Below, piece after piece: positions 34,211 through 43,010 of a stretch of DNA of 64,000 nt. The position numbers were made by a program, and so were the translations under genes. The notes beneath the pieces were generated by a model. It was not told the origin of the DNA. It searched no databases and saw nothing but the letters and a program-made list of their open reading frames with translations. Location: contig NZ_BMXE01000005.1 of the NCBI RefSeq assembly GCF_014651595.1, positions 1 to 64,000 of the forward strand. The letters are read 5' to 3'. Every line of letters begins with the position of its first letter. The stretch's first letter is position 1. The stretch comes from Pseudovibrio japonicus (lineage in GTDB: Bacteria > Pseudomonadota > Alphaproteobacteria > Rhizobiales > Stappiaceae).

Positions 34211-35227
34211 ATGTGGAGAACTTTTGCTGCTATTAGCCTTGCGATGGTGCTTGGTTCCGCTGCACCAGCCTTTGCTCAGGAGCCGTGCAAGCCGGGAGAG
34301 CTGGTCATTAACTTTAGCCATGTTGTGCAGTCTACCGTCGACCCTAAAGGGGATTTTGCAACGATGCTGGCTGAGCGTGTGAACACAGAGATGGATGGCA
34401 AGGCCTGCATGCAGGTGTTCCCGTATTCCCAGCTTTTCGATGATGATCAAGTGATGGAAGCCATGCTGATGGGCGATATGGAAATCGCGGCTCCCTCCCT
34501 TTCCAAGCTTGAGGCTTATACCCATAGGTACCGTGTGTTTGACCTGCCGTTTCTCTTTGAGGACATTGATGCTGTCGATCGTTTCACCCAGAGTGAAAAG
34601 GGACAGGAGCTTTTGCAGGCTATGTCTGATGAGTATGGGGTCGTTGGTCTTGGCTATCTCTACGAAGGGCTGAAGCACCTTTCTGCAGGTCGGCCACTTG
34701 TCGTGCCATCTGATGCGAATAGGCTGAAGTTCCCGGTTCAAAACTCTGATGTGTCGGTTGCTATGATTGAGGCGATGGGGGCGAGTGCCCAGAAGCTGGA
34801 ATTCAGGGAAGTGTACGGTGCATTGCAGATAGGTGTGGTGGACGGACAGGAGAACAGTTACTCCAATATACTGACCTCACGTTTCTTTGAAGTGCAGGAT
34901 GGGGTGACGGAGACCAATCATCAATTGCTGGCCTACGTGGTGTTTGCGCACCAGGTGTGGCTGGACAGCCTTGACGCTGACGTGCGCGAGCAGTTTCTGA
35001 CGATCTTCAACGAGACGCTGCAAGAGGCCAATGCGCAGGCGGCCAAGACCAATGAGGAAAACCGCCAGAGGCTTATTGATGTGGGCTACGCTGTGCGTGA
35101 GTTGACACCTGAACAACGGGCGAAATGGGTTGATCTGATGCGGCCTGTGTGGAGGAAGTTTGAAGAGGAAATCGGGGTAGACCTGATTGAGGCTGCGGAA
35201 GCGGCCAATCAGTCGAAGCCGGACTGA
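34211..35227 (+). CDS. Orphan DctP paralogue lacking the conserved ligand arginine
   Basis: 338 residues with a signal peptide ending APAFAQEP. It follows DctP (30826-31827) nearly throughout (INFSHVV, GKACMQVFP, YSQLFDDDQVMEAMLMGD, GVVDGQENSYSNI). However, the ligand arginine in GLKFRVQ of DctP is proline here (RLKFPVQ, residue 175). The change suggests a different ligand, or a binding protein turned sensor or decoy. It has no permease of its own and may share DctQM. The ATG at 34211 follows GAGGTG. Confidence 0.87.
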   Translation: MWRTFAAISLAMVLGSAAPAFAQEPCKPGELVINFSHVVQSTVDPKGDFATMLAERVNTEMDGKACMQVFPYSQLFDDDQVMEAMLMGDMEIAAPSLSKLEAYTHRYRVFDLPFLFEDIDAVDRFTQSEKGQELLQAMSDEYGVVGLGYLYEGLKHLSAGRPLVVPSDANRLKFPVQNSDVSVAMIEAMGASAQKLEFREVYGALQIGVVDGQENSYSNILTSRFFEVQDGVTETNHQLLAYVVFAHQVWLDSLDADVREQFLTIFNETLQEANAQAAKTNEENRQRLIDVGYAVRELTPEQRAKWVDLMRPVWRKFEEEIGVDLIEAAEAANQSKPD

Positions 35228-35310
35228 TCGTTTTCTGCATGACCATTTAAGAGTATTGCGTGTACGTATCCACGTTCTATGATCAATGTTGATCATTGAA
35301 TAGGTGCGTC

Positions 35311-36495
35311 ATGTCCGAGGTTATTTATCTTTCCGCCAAAGAAGCTGCCAATGAGCTGGGCGTGCGCCCGGCAACGCTCTACGCCTATGTGAGCCGTGGA
35401 TTGATCCGTTCCGTTCAGGGGGCGGGTCGGACGCGGCTTTATGATGCCTCCGACGTCCGTTTCCTGCGCAGCCGCCGTGCTGGGGAGGGGACAGAAGAGC
35501 GGGAGGGGCAGTCGCGTAGTGCAGCGGCGAAAGGTGTGCTTGAGACAAAGCTCACGCTGCTGACTGATGAAGGACACTATTATCGTGGGCAGTCTGCTTT
35601 GGAGCTGGCAAGGGCTGGGACGCTTGAAAGTGTGGCCACGTTGCTGTGGGATTGCAAGAATGACCCGTTCGCTCAGCCTGCGCCGCAAGCTGTCGGGCTG
35701 CTGAGCGAACATCAGCAGCCTGTGGAGCGGGCGATTATCGCTCTTTGCTGCTGGCCTGAGCAGGATACGGCTGCCTATACGCTGTCTCAGGAGCTGCTCA
35801 AGCAGAAAGGGGCGAGCCTTACTCGGCTTGCAGCCAGCGCGCTGCTGTTTCAGGAACCAAGCACCGCCCCGATGCACCGACAGATTGCCCATGCCTGGGG
35901 CATCCACGATGAGAAGGCGATTGATCTGATCCGGGCGACGCTTGTCTTGTGCGCTGACCATGAGCTTAATACCAGCGCTTACGCGGTGCGGTGTGCTGCT
36001 TCGACACGCGCGCCGCTGCATGCGGTTCTGATTTCCGGGCTGGGAGCCTTTATGGGCCCACGTCATGGCACAAACGCAGAGCGTGTTCTGAGTTGGCTGA
36101 AGCACATTCATGCGAGGGACGATATAGAGAGCGTGCTGCAGGAAAGATGCATGAACGGTGAATATCTACCGGGACTTGGCCATTCTGTTTATGGCGGGCC
36201 AGATCCTCGTGGCGAATTTCTATTAGACATGCTCATGCAAAGTGAGCTGGATCACCCGCTCATCGAACTGATTCCACCCTTGCTGGAAAGATCACGTGAG
36301 CTTTTTGGAAAGCACATGAATGTGGATTTTCCACTAGCTCTTTTGGTGCAGGTTTTGCATCTCCCAAAAAAATCTGCAGGTATTTTGTTTGGTATATCAA
36401 GAATTAGCGGTTGGATTGCGCAAGCGCTAGAACAATACCAATTGCAAGAACAAATACGCCCACGTGCTGCATACGTTGGTATTCGTCCGAGCTAA
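35311..36495 (+). CDS. Citrate synthase-family protein with N-terminal helix-turn-helix
   Basis: 394 residues. Residues 5-60 form a MerR/excisionase-type HTH (YLSAKEAANELGVRPATLYAYVSRGLI). Residues about 75-390 are a citrate synthase fold with the three active-site regions: CADHELNTSAYAVR, LPGLGHSVYGGPDPRG and MNVDFPLAL with the Asp. Such HTH-citrate synthase proteins occur in many Alphaproteobacteria; whether they are enzymes, regulators sensing acyl-CoA or oxaloacetate, or both is not settled. Its position beside a dicarboxylate transporter fits either view. The start ATG follows AGGTG. Confidence 0.87.
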   Translation: MSEVIYLSAKEAANELGVRPATLYAYVSRGLIRSVQGAGRTRLYDASDVRFLRSRRAGEGTEEREGQSRSAAAKGVLETKLTLLTDEGHYYRGQSALELARAGTLESVATLLWDCKNDPFAQPAPQAVGLLSEHQQPVERAIIALCCWPEQDTAAYTLSQELLKQKGASLTRLAASALLFQEPSTAPMHRQIAHAWGIHDEKAIDLIRATLVLCADHELNTSAYAVRCAASTRAPLHAVLISGLGAFMGPRHGTNAERVLSWLKHIHARDDIESVLQERCMNGEYLPGLGHSVYGGPDPRGEFLLDMLMQSELDHPLIELIPPLLERSRELFGKHMNVDFPLALLVQVLHLPKKSAGILFGISRISGWIAQALEQYQLQEQIRPRAAYVGIRPS

Positions 36496-36840
36496 AAAAC
36501 CATTCAAGTGAATAGTTAGTTTTTTTGATCTTTAACCTGAGCGTGTATCTAAATATAGTTCAATGTTTTCCTAGCGTAAGATTATGTAGTTTATGTAATT
36601 ATGGTGTAGTAAAGTTTGTATCGATTATTTTAGCTCGATGCCTAGAAGTATTTTCGAGATTATCAATAATCGAGTAGTTTGTAATCGATGTTATCTATTG
36701 TGGAAATTTGTGTTTTTACATGTTTTTGACGTCTACTAGTCGTTTTGGGGGTGTTCAAATTGGGGAGGCTCTATGTTACGTCTACATCGTCATTCGAAAT
36801 ATTTGATGTATTTCTCACTCTATCAAGAATAAGGCATTTC
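36496..36840. other. AT-rich intergenic region with an inverted repeat
   Basis: About 345 bp, strongly AT-rich, no gene recognised. Around 36619-36673, TCGATTATT and AATAATCGA form an inverted repeat with smaller CTCGA/TCGAG arms inside. It probably holds the promoter of the following LysR gene. Confidence 0.45.
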
Positions 36841-37773
36841 ATGAATCGTTTGCCCCCTTTGAATGCTTTGGTCGCGTTTCGTGCAGTTATGGAAACTGGG
36901 AGTTTGGTTTCGGCGGCCCAAAAGCTGGCAATTACAGCTAGTGCGGTCAGTCACCGGCTCAAGGCGCTGGAAGATCATCTGGGGCTGGAGCTGTTTGAGC
37001 GGCGTTCCAGAGCTGTCTTTCCAACAGCTGCAGCGTATCGTTATGCCTCCGAGATCGCCGAGGCGTTTGACAGAATTTCTACGGCTACGCGCACCATTGA
37101 AGCAATCGGAAACAGAGATACCTTGAGTATCCATTGCTCCTCGAGCTTTGCGAGCAATTGGCTGCTGCGCCGACTGCGCTCTTTTACAGCGCATAACTCT
37201 GAGATCACAGTTACTGTTTCCAGCAGTAGCACTGATCAGAGTATTGAAGGCGGGCTGTATGATCTTGTCTTCACACGCGAAGCTGATGCTCCTGACGAGT
37301 TCCGTGAGTTGTCGTTGGGGCGGGAGAAGTTCCGTCCGCTGATCTCGCCAGAACTGCTGGATTCGCTTGGTTACCCAAAGAAGCCCAACGAGCTGCTTAA
37401 GCTTCCTGTCATTCGCAGTGAGGGTGCTCCGGTTTCCTGGGAAACGTGGCTGACGGAAGCTGGTGTGTCCAACCCAATCGTCAATGAGATGATGGTGTTT
37501 GAAAGTGCAGCGCTGGCGCTTGATGCTGCCAATAAAGGGTTCGGGATTGTTCTAGAGTCCAACCTTTTGAGCGCTGAAGCTGAAACTGCCGGGCGTCTTG
37601 TTCCGATCTTCCCTGAATACCAGCGAGATGGCCGTGAGCATAAGCTGATGTGGCGTGAGAAGCGTGGCGCTGAGCCGAAGATCCGCAGTTTCCGTGACTG
37701 GCTTGAAAACCAGCTGCGTTATGATTTCGTGGATGATGAAGCTTATGAGCCAGCTGACGCTCTGGTTGACTAA
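36841..37773 (+). CDS. LysR-family transcriptional regulator
   Basis: 310 residues. The N-terminal helix-turn-helix is GSLVSAAQKLAITASAVSHRLKALE, split here as SLVSAAQKLAITASAVS and HRLKALEDHLGLELFER. The LysR_substrate domain follows, opening LSIHCSSSFASNWLLRRL, in the GcvA-like group by its opening LPPLNALVAFRAVMETGSL. The target is unknown. The open frame extends 96 nt upstream, but the ATG at 36841 gives the standard family start. Confidence 0.9.
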   Translation: MNRLPPLNALVAFRAVMETGSLVSAAQKLAITASAVSHRLKALEDHLGLELFERRSRAVFPTAAAYRYASEIAEAFDRISTATRTIEAIGNRDTLSIHCSSSFASNWLLRRLRSFTAHNSEITVTVSSSSTDQSIEGGLYDLVFTREADAPDEFRELSLGREKFRPLISPELLDSLGYPKKPNELLKLPVIRSEGAPVSWETWLTEAGVSNPIVNEMMVFESAALALDAANKGFGIVLESNLLSAEAETAGRLVPIFPEYQRDGREHKLMWREKRGAEPKIRSFRDWLENQLRYDFVDDEAYEPADALVD

Positions 37774-37841
37774 TCGGGCGTAGTGATGTGCGGCTGGTCG
37801 CAGGGGCGAGCGACGGCCAGTATTCAGTGATGTTTTTTGAG

Positions 37842-37874
37842 TTGGGTGGGTGCTTCGGTATCCACCCAATTTCG
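37842..37874 (+). terminator. Terminator after the LysR gene
   Basis: TTGGGTGG and CCACCCAA pair around a TGCTTCGGTA-type loop, followed by TTTCGTTTT. The T-run is broken, so it may be weak. Confidence 0.7.
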
Positions 37875-38077
37875 TTTTAATGCTTGCTAGTTGATGGTGC
37901 GGATCCGTCGCAGGAGGCGGGGCCCTGAGGCAAATTTCTTCTGTTCAACTTCGATTAAATCCCTTAGAAGCACCCCTAAATACGCGCCCTTTGATTTTCC
38001 CCAATGCAAAGCGTGAGGCGCGGGACAATAGCTCACTGTTAGAGCTATAGAAAACACCAGAGAATTTGGTCGCCACC

Positions 38078-39724
38078 ATGAGAACTTCAGAACTCCTGAT
38101 GCCTGCGGGCAACTTGCAGAAACTCAAGATTGCCGTTCTTTACGGCGCGGATGCAATCTATCTTGGTACGCCGGACATGTCGTTGCGCACGAAGGCAGAG
38201 TTTACGCTTGAGCAGGTCGTTGAAGGCATTGAATTTGCGCATAAACATGGCAAACGTGTTTATCTGACGCTGAACCTGTTCTCGCACAACAAAGACGTTC
38301 CCAAGCTGAAGGAATATGCGGAGACCATCCGCGATATTAATCCAGACGGCTTGATCATTGCAGATCCGGGTGTGTTCCAGTTCATGCGCAAAGAGCTGCC
38401 AAATGTGCCTCTGCACATTTCCACGCAGGCAAACGTGTGTTCCTGGCTTTCCGTTGATTTCTGGAAAGAGCAGGGTGCAGACCTGGTGGTGCTGGCGCGT
38501 GAAGTTTCGTTCCCTGAGCTTTCTGAAATTCGTGAGAAGTGCCCGGACATCCGTTTGGAGGCGTTTGTTCATGGTGCAATGTGCATGACCTATTCCGGTC
38601 GCTGCCTGCTGTCCAACTTTATGGCGGAGCGTGGCGCGAACCAGGGGAACTGCGCGAACTCCTGCCGCTGGAACTACAAAGTGCGCATGCGCATGAAAGA
38701 TGGAACCATCAATGAGCTTGAGCTGAACGAAGACAACATCGACATGTTCGAGTTCCTGCTGGAAGAAGGCTGTCGTCCGGGCGAATTGATGCCAATTCTG
38801 GAGGATGGTCGCGGGTCTTACATTCTGAACTCCAAAGACCTGTGCCTGATGCCGAAGCTTGATGACTTCCTGCGGATCGGTGTGGATTCTCTGAAGATCG
38901 AAGGTCGTAACAAGTCCATGTACTACGTGGCGGTTGTCGCGCGCGCTTACCGGATGGCGATTGATGATTACTATCGTGATCCGGAGAACTGGAACCCGCA
39001 GAAGTACATGGATGAGATGTACAGTGTTGCCAACCGTGGCTACACAACAGCCTTCCATGAGGGCCGCCTGAATAACTTCGCTCACAATTATGAGGACACG
39101 CATTCCATCGGTGAGTGGGAATTTGCCGGTATCATTGAGGATGTGGCGGACGATGCCTTCTATATGAAGGTGAAGAACAAGATCATCGCTGGTGAGGTGC
39201 TGGAATTCCTGCAGCCGATGTCTGACGACAGTGTGTTGTTGCGTATCTACGAATTTGAAGATGCTAAGTCCGGGGAGATGACGCAGGAAGTGCATGCTGG
39301 CAAACAGCCTGTGGTGCGTATCCCGTTCTCCCTGTTTGATAAGGAAGATGCGGCGACGTTTAAAGAGCGCTTTCCGGTCAATACGGTTGTGCGTAAGGAA
39401 CGGCCGCTGACGCCTGAGCAGTGGAGCCGTTTGAAGCTGGACCGGACGGCCGAGCGCATTGAAGCGCGCGGTGAGGCGACCGATGCGCAGCAGAACAAGT
39501 ACGAGAGCCAGCGCGACAGGCTGATTGATGCGATTGCTGAAGGCAGTCAGGATCGTAAGCCGAAGTCTCCGCGCCTTGGACTGGAAGGATGTTGTGGTCG
39601 CGGCTGTAACGGCTGCATGATCTTCTGGGAAGATCCCAAGTTTGAGAAGGCGCGAGAAATCCTGAAGACCAAGAAACAGGGTGAGATGCTGGCCCGGAAT
39701 GCGTTGAAGCATGAAGTAAGCTGA
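38078..39724 (+). CDS. U32-family peptidase-like protein (TrhP/YegQ group)
   Basis: 548 residues. The first half is the U32 domain: ELLMPAGNLQKLKIAVLYGADAIYLG, read in pieces, GLIIADPGVF, and the conserved cysteine block MCMTYSGRCLLSNFMAERGAN with NCANSCRW. E. coli relatives TrhP and RlhA carry out prephenate-dependent hydroxylation of tRNA U34 or 23S rRNA, so RNA modification is more likely than proteolysis. The C-terminal GCCGRGCNGCMIFWEDP adds a C-x-x-x-C-x-x-C cluster that suggests an iron-sulfur site. Confidence 0.88.
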   Translation: MRTSELLMPAGNLQKLKIAVLYGADAIYLGTPDMSLRTKAEFTLEQVVEGIEFAHKHGKRVYLTLNLFSHNKDVPKLKEYAETIRDINPDGLIIADPGVFQFMRKELPNVPLHISTQANVCSWLSVDFWKEQGADLVVLAREVSFPELSEIREKCPDIRLEAFVHGAMCMTYSGRCLLSNFMAERGANQGNCANSCRWNYKVRMRMKDGTINELELNEDNIDMFEFLLEEGCRPGELMPILEDGRGSYILNSKDLCLMPKLDDFLRIGVDSLKIEGRNKSMYYVAVVARAYRMAIDDYYRDPENWNPQKYMDEMYSVANRGYTTAFHEGRLNNFAHNYEDTHSIGEWEFAGIIEDVADDAFYMKVKNKIIAGEVLEFLQPMSDDSVLLRIYEFEDAKSGEMTQEVHAGKQPVVRIPFSLFDKEDAATFKERFPVNTVVRKERPLTPEQWSRLKLDRTAERIEARGEATDAQQNKYESQRDRLIDAIAEGSQDRKPKSPRLGLEGCCGRGCNGCMIFWEDPKFEKAREILKTKKQGEMLARNALKHEVS

Positions 39725-39748
39725 TAGCTTAGAAGAATTGATTGATCT

Positions 39749-39782
39749 GATGCCCTGGCCGCAACGCTGGGGCATTTTTTTA
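39749..39782 (+). terminator. Terminator after the U32 gene
   Basis: ATGCCC and GGGCAT close a stem with a large loop, followed by seven T residues at 39775-39781. Confidence 0.75.
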
Positions 39783-40068
39783 TCTTGATGCTGCGAGCCT
39801 CCACTAAGATTTTTTGATAAGGCTAGAATAATTAGTAATATTAACTAATATTAGCAAAAATTGATGTATGTATTAAACATGGGTTCTACGCGTTGCCACG
39901 TCCAATGCCGGGGTGTTTGGGCTGGTCATCTCGTGGGGCCGCATGGGGCAACAAAATACGCCGATCTTACCTGTTTGGATGCTGGCAAACTGGCTGTAGC
40001 GTGCTGATCGGAAAGTGGCGTGCAAGGGGTTATCTGCATCTGAGATGCAGTTTGGAAGGTAATTCGAG
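39783..40068. other. Intergenic region before the chemoreceptor gene
   Basis: About 285 bp. The first part is AT-rich (AATTAGTAATATTAACTAATATT forms short inverted repeats). No ORF or known site was seen; the chemoreceptor promoter must lie here. Confidence 0.4.
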
Positions 40069-41448
40069 ATGAATTGGTCCGGTAGGTTGAAGAGCGCGCC
40101 TAAAGCACAGGCATCTGATCAGGCAGGTGTGGGCGGCATTGATCCTAAGGGAATTGAAGTGCTTCTGTCGGCTTTGGAGGAAAAGCAGCCACTTCCCGAG
40201 GTGGAGGGTGTGCCAGCAGAGCTTTTTGAGCGCTTTGCGGCACTGAAACAGAAGCTGGACGCTCAGGATGAGCGCACTCTTGGTCAGACGGTCGAGTACT
40301 CAGTACAAGCCAGTGAGGCGATGGCGGCGATCTCGCAGATTACATGGCACATTCGCAAGACCGATGAAGGGTCACAGACGATTGCGACCGGTGTGGAAGA
40401 GCTGAACGTCTCGTTCTCCGAGATTGCATCCAGTGCGCAAGGAGCTGCTGATGCGATGGACTCTGCAAATGAGGCCATGCAGCAGGGAGAAGCTGCGACC
40501 CGTGAGTCTGCAGAGGCCAGCGAGCATATCGGACAATTCTTCGAGAGTATGATTGCGGCTGCAAATGAGCTGACGGAGGCTGCTGTTCAGATTGGCACCT
40601 TTGTGGGCACCATTGAAGGGCTCGCCAAGCAAACCAACTTGCTGGCACTGAACGCGACGATTGAAGCTGCGCGCGCTGGTGAGGCCGGGAAGGGCTTTGC
40701 AGTGGTGGCGTCTGAGGTGAAGGATCTTTCCGGTCAGACACAACAGGCGACGGACGATATTCGCTCACGGATCGAGACGCTGCAGGCGCATGTGAATGGT
40801 GTGAACTCTGCTGTCAGTGATGCACAGTCTTTGGTCGGCAAGAGCGTCGATAACTCGCAGAATGCCGAGAGTTTGATTTCTAAAGTGCTGCGCGATGTGA
40901 GCGTTGCGAGTACTCAGATGCGAGAGATTGCCCATCAGCTTTCCCAGCAGGAAGAGGCGACAGGCGAGATCAATCGCGGTGTTCATGTGATTGCAGCACA
41001 TGCGCGTGATGTGAACGAGCGCATTGAGTATGTGATCAATACGGTTGCGCAATCTGAAAGTATTGTTGAGGCGCAGTTTGCTGAGTTTGAGAAAAGCAGC
41101 GTGCCGAACTTCATTCTGCATCGGGCGAAGGCTGACCACATAATGTGGAAGAAGCACCTTGCAGAGATGGCCGTTGGAATTGGAAAACTCCAGGCGGCGG
41201 AGCTTGCTGATCATCATCAGTGCCGCCTTGGGAAGTGGTATGACAATGTAGAGGATGCACGCATTCGGGATAGTCTGGCGTTCCAGAAGTTGCTTCCGGT
41301 TCATGCAGAGGTTCACGAACAGGGCAAGGCCTGCGCGCGCTTACTGGAAACCGGAGACCATGAAGGGGCAGACGCAGCTTACAAACGTATGGAGAATGCC
41401 TCTACTGAGGTGCTGCGTTATCTGGATGAGTTGCTGAGGAAGCGGTGA
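40069..41448 (+). CDS. Soluble methyl-accepting chemotaxis protein with CZB domain
   Basis: 459 residues with no membrane segment. The signalling hairpin tip is [20 protein letters not shown] and [17 protein letters not shown], flanked by long coiled-coil helices. The C terminus is a chemoreceptor zinc-binding (CZB) domain: His in [24 protein letters not shown] (H-x-x-C-x-x-G-x-W) and [13 protein letters not shown] domains sense zinc or oxidants such as hypochlorite through the zinc-bound Cys. A cytoplasmic location is inferred. Confidence 0.92.
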   Translation: MNWSGRLKSAPKAQASDQAGVGGIDPKGIEVLLSALEEKQPLPEVEGVPAELFERFAALKQKLDAQDERTLGQTVEYSVQASEAMAAISQITWHIRKTDEGSQTIATGVEELNVSFSEIASSAQGAADAMDSANEAMQQGEAATRESAEASEHIGQFFESMIAAANELTEAAVQIGTFVGTIEGLAKQTNLLALNATIEAARAGEAGKGFAVVASEVKDLSGQTQQATDDIRSRIETLQAHVNGVNSAVSDAQSLVGKSVDNSQNAESLISKVLRDVSVASTQMREIAHQLSQQEEATGEINRGVHVIAAHARDVNERIEYVINTVAQSESIVEAQFAEFEKSSVPNFILHRAKADHIMWKKHLAEMAVGIGKLQAAELADHHQCRLGKWYDNVEDARIRDSLAFQKLLPVHAEVHEQGKACARLLETGDHEGADAAYKRMENASTEVLRYLDELLRKR

Positions 41449-41924
41449 TTGCATCGTTCTAATCAGAAACCAGAGCGGTCGTGCGATACGAGCACTCTGG
41501 TTTGCTGACTTGATCGAACTGGCAAAGTGAAAATCACTTTAGTGTCAGAAAAATGCGACAGTGTTTTTGATGTTTGTTTGTTTTTCTTGATGTTGAGATA
41601 ATAAATCTAATGCAAATATTTAGAGTAGCTCATTTATAGGAGTGGTATTGTTTAACACGCTGATATTTAAGCGCATTTATTACTGAATTTGAAAAGTAGG
41701 TAATATGTGTTGCACTTCAATTTAAGAGCGCTCTGTGTATTAACGAGCAGCAAAGTCATGCTTTCCGTTGTAGCTGCGATAACTACTAAGTAGGTGTGTC
41801 CAGAAAACCATTTTTGTTAGGTGAAATTAGCATTTCACATTCAGCTAACTCCTTTTAGTAGATACTAAAATTATGAGGGGTGTATCTCAACTAAGCGGAG
41901 TTTCGTGCTGATTTGGGGTCACAC
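41449..41924. other. Intergenic region, hairpin then AT-rich sequence
   Basis: About 475 bp without a gene. AAACCAGAG and CTCTGGTTT (41467-41503) form a hairpin that may end the chemoreceptor transcript, with no clear T-run. The rest is AT-rich and presumably holds the promoter of the lipoprotein pair. Confidence 0.45.
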
Positions 41925-42473
41925 ATGAAATCCGGATTTTACGCATTAGCTGGTTGTACGTTGCTGCTAACAAGTGCTTGTGCACAGATGCCTAAAGATG
42001 TTCTGCAAGTGACTGAGCAGCACAAAGCTATGAAAGCGGCTCAGTCCAGAACTATCGCTTCACCAAAGAAAAAAGAAGTGCTTCTAGCTGGGGCAGCTGC
42101 TCTTCAGGATATGGGCTTCTCCATTGACAAGACAGATCCAGAATTAGGGCTCGTTGTGGGCTCGAAGCAACGTGATGCGAAAGAGGGTGAGCAAGTTGCA
42201 TTAGCCGTTGTTGGTGCTGCAATTACGACAATACTTGCTGGGCCGGTCGCTGGGGTACACAACTTTAAATATGATGATGAGCAATTTGTGCGTGCTTCAA
42301 TCACTGCTGGTAGTGAGGAAAATGCTACCGACCTGCGCATTAGCGTCCAGCGGATTGTGTTGGACCAAAGAGGTGACGTATCCAAAGCAGAAACAGTTAA
42401 AGACGAGAAGCTCTATAGCCAGTTTTACGAAACGCTGGGGGCGTCAATCCCTTGGGAAGTCACAGGAGGTTAA
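41925..42473 (+). CDS. Predicted lipoprotein, first of a tandem paralogous pair
   Basis: 182 residues. The lipoprotein signal ends LLTSAC with Cys21 as the acyl acceptor. The next 60 residues contain QSRTIASPKKKEVLLAG and LQDMGFSIDKTDPELGLVVG, which recur in the downstream gene. A glycine-alanine hydrophobic stretch (VALAVVGAAITTILAGPVAG, about residues 88-107) is extra to this copy. No known function; an envelope location is inferred. Confidence 0.8.
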   Translation: MKSGFYALAGCTLLLTSACAQMPKDVLQVTEQHKAMKAAQSRTIASPKKKEVLLAGAAALQDMGFSIDKTDPELGLVVGSKQRDAKEGEQVALAVVGAAITTILAGPVAGVHNFKYDDEQFVRASITAGSEENATDLRISVQRIVLDQRGDVSKAETVKDEKLYSQFYETLGASIPWEVTGG

Positions 42474-42474
42474 T

Positions 42475-42915
42475 ATGCTGTTTGATCAATCTAAAGCCCT
42501 TGTGAGTGCTTCTGTTCTCGCTGTCGCCTTTGGTACTGCTGGCTGCCAAATGTCTTCGAAAGACAATGTGTTTGACATTGCTGTAGAGGAACAGAGCGGA
42601 CTACGACAGATTCAGTCAAGGACCTTTAAGACCAAAGATAAAGATAAAACGATCCAGTCGGTTATGACAACTATGCAGGACATGGGATTCGTTATCGGCA
42701 ATGCTGATAAGGAACTAGGAACTGTAAGTGGGATGAAACTGGATGGATATCAGTTGCGAATGACAGTGAGTGTGGTTCCAAGGAATGATGGTGAGATGTT
42801 GGTGCGCGCGAACGCGTCCTATAACAATCAACCAGTAGATTCAGAAGCTGCCTACAATGATTACTTTAATGTTTTAGAGCAAGAGCTGAAACTTCCGGCG
42901 CAGGAACTGGGATAG
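42475..42915 (+). CDS. Predicted lipoprotein, second of the tandem pair
   Basis: 146 residues. The signal ends FGTAGC with Cys24. QSRTFKTKDKDKTIQSVM and MQDMGFVIGNADKELGTVSG match the same places in the preceding protein, showing duplication; it lacks the Gly-Ala stretch. AGGAGG lies 5 nt before the ATG, and only 1 nt separates it from the first gene, so they form an operon. Confidence 0.8.
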   Translation: MLFDQSKALVSASVLAVAFGTAGCQMSSKDNVFDIAVEEQSGLRQIQSRTFKTKDKDKTIQSVMTTMQDMGFVIGNADKELGTVSGMKLDGYQLRMTVSVVPRNDGEMLVRANASYNNQPVDSEAAYNDYFNVLEQELKLPAQELG

Positions 42916-42929
42916 CTTGAAAAGTTGGA

Positions 42930-42962
42930 AAAGCCCGGGCAGGTGGTGCGCCGGGCTTTTTG
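42930..42962 (+). terminator. Terminator after the lipoprotein pair
   Basis: AAAGCCCGG and CCGGGCTTT pair around GCAGGTGGTGCG, followed by a T-run. The stem lies 16 nt after the second stop codon. Confidence 0.87.
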
Positions 42963-43010
42963 TTTGTCTTTTCTCGAGAAATGCTGCAACCTCTCGCCAA
43001 TCTCGATGGA

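Noticed and set aside
38087-39775. A 562-codon minus-strand open frame
   Set aside because: It is antisense to the U32 peptidase gene, whose family motifs are clear on the plus strand. The antisense product is His/Arg-rich with no family pattern; it reflects codon bias.
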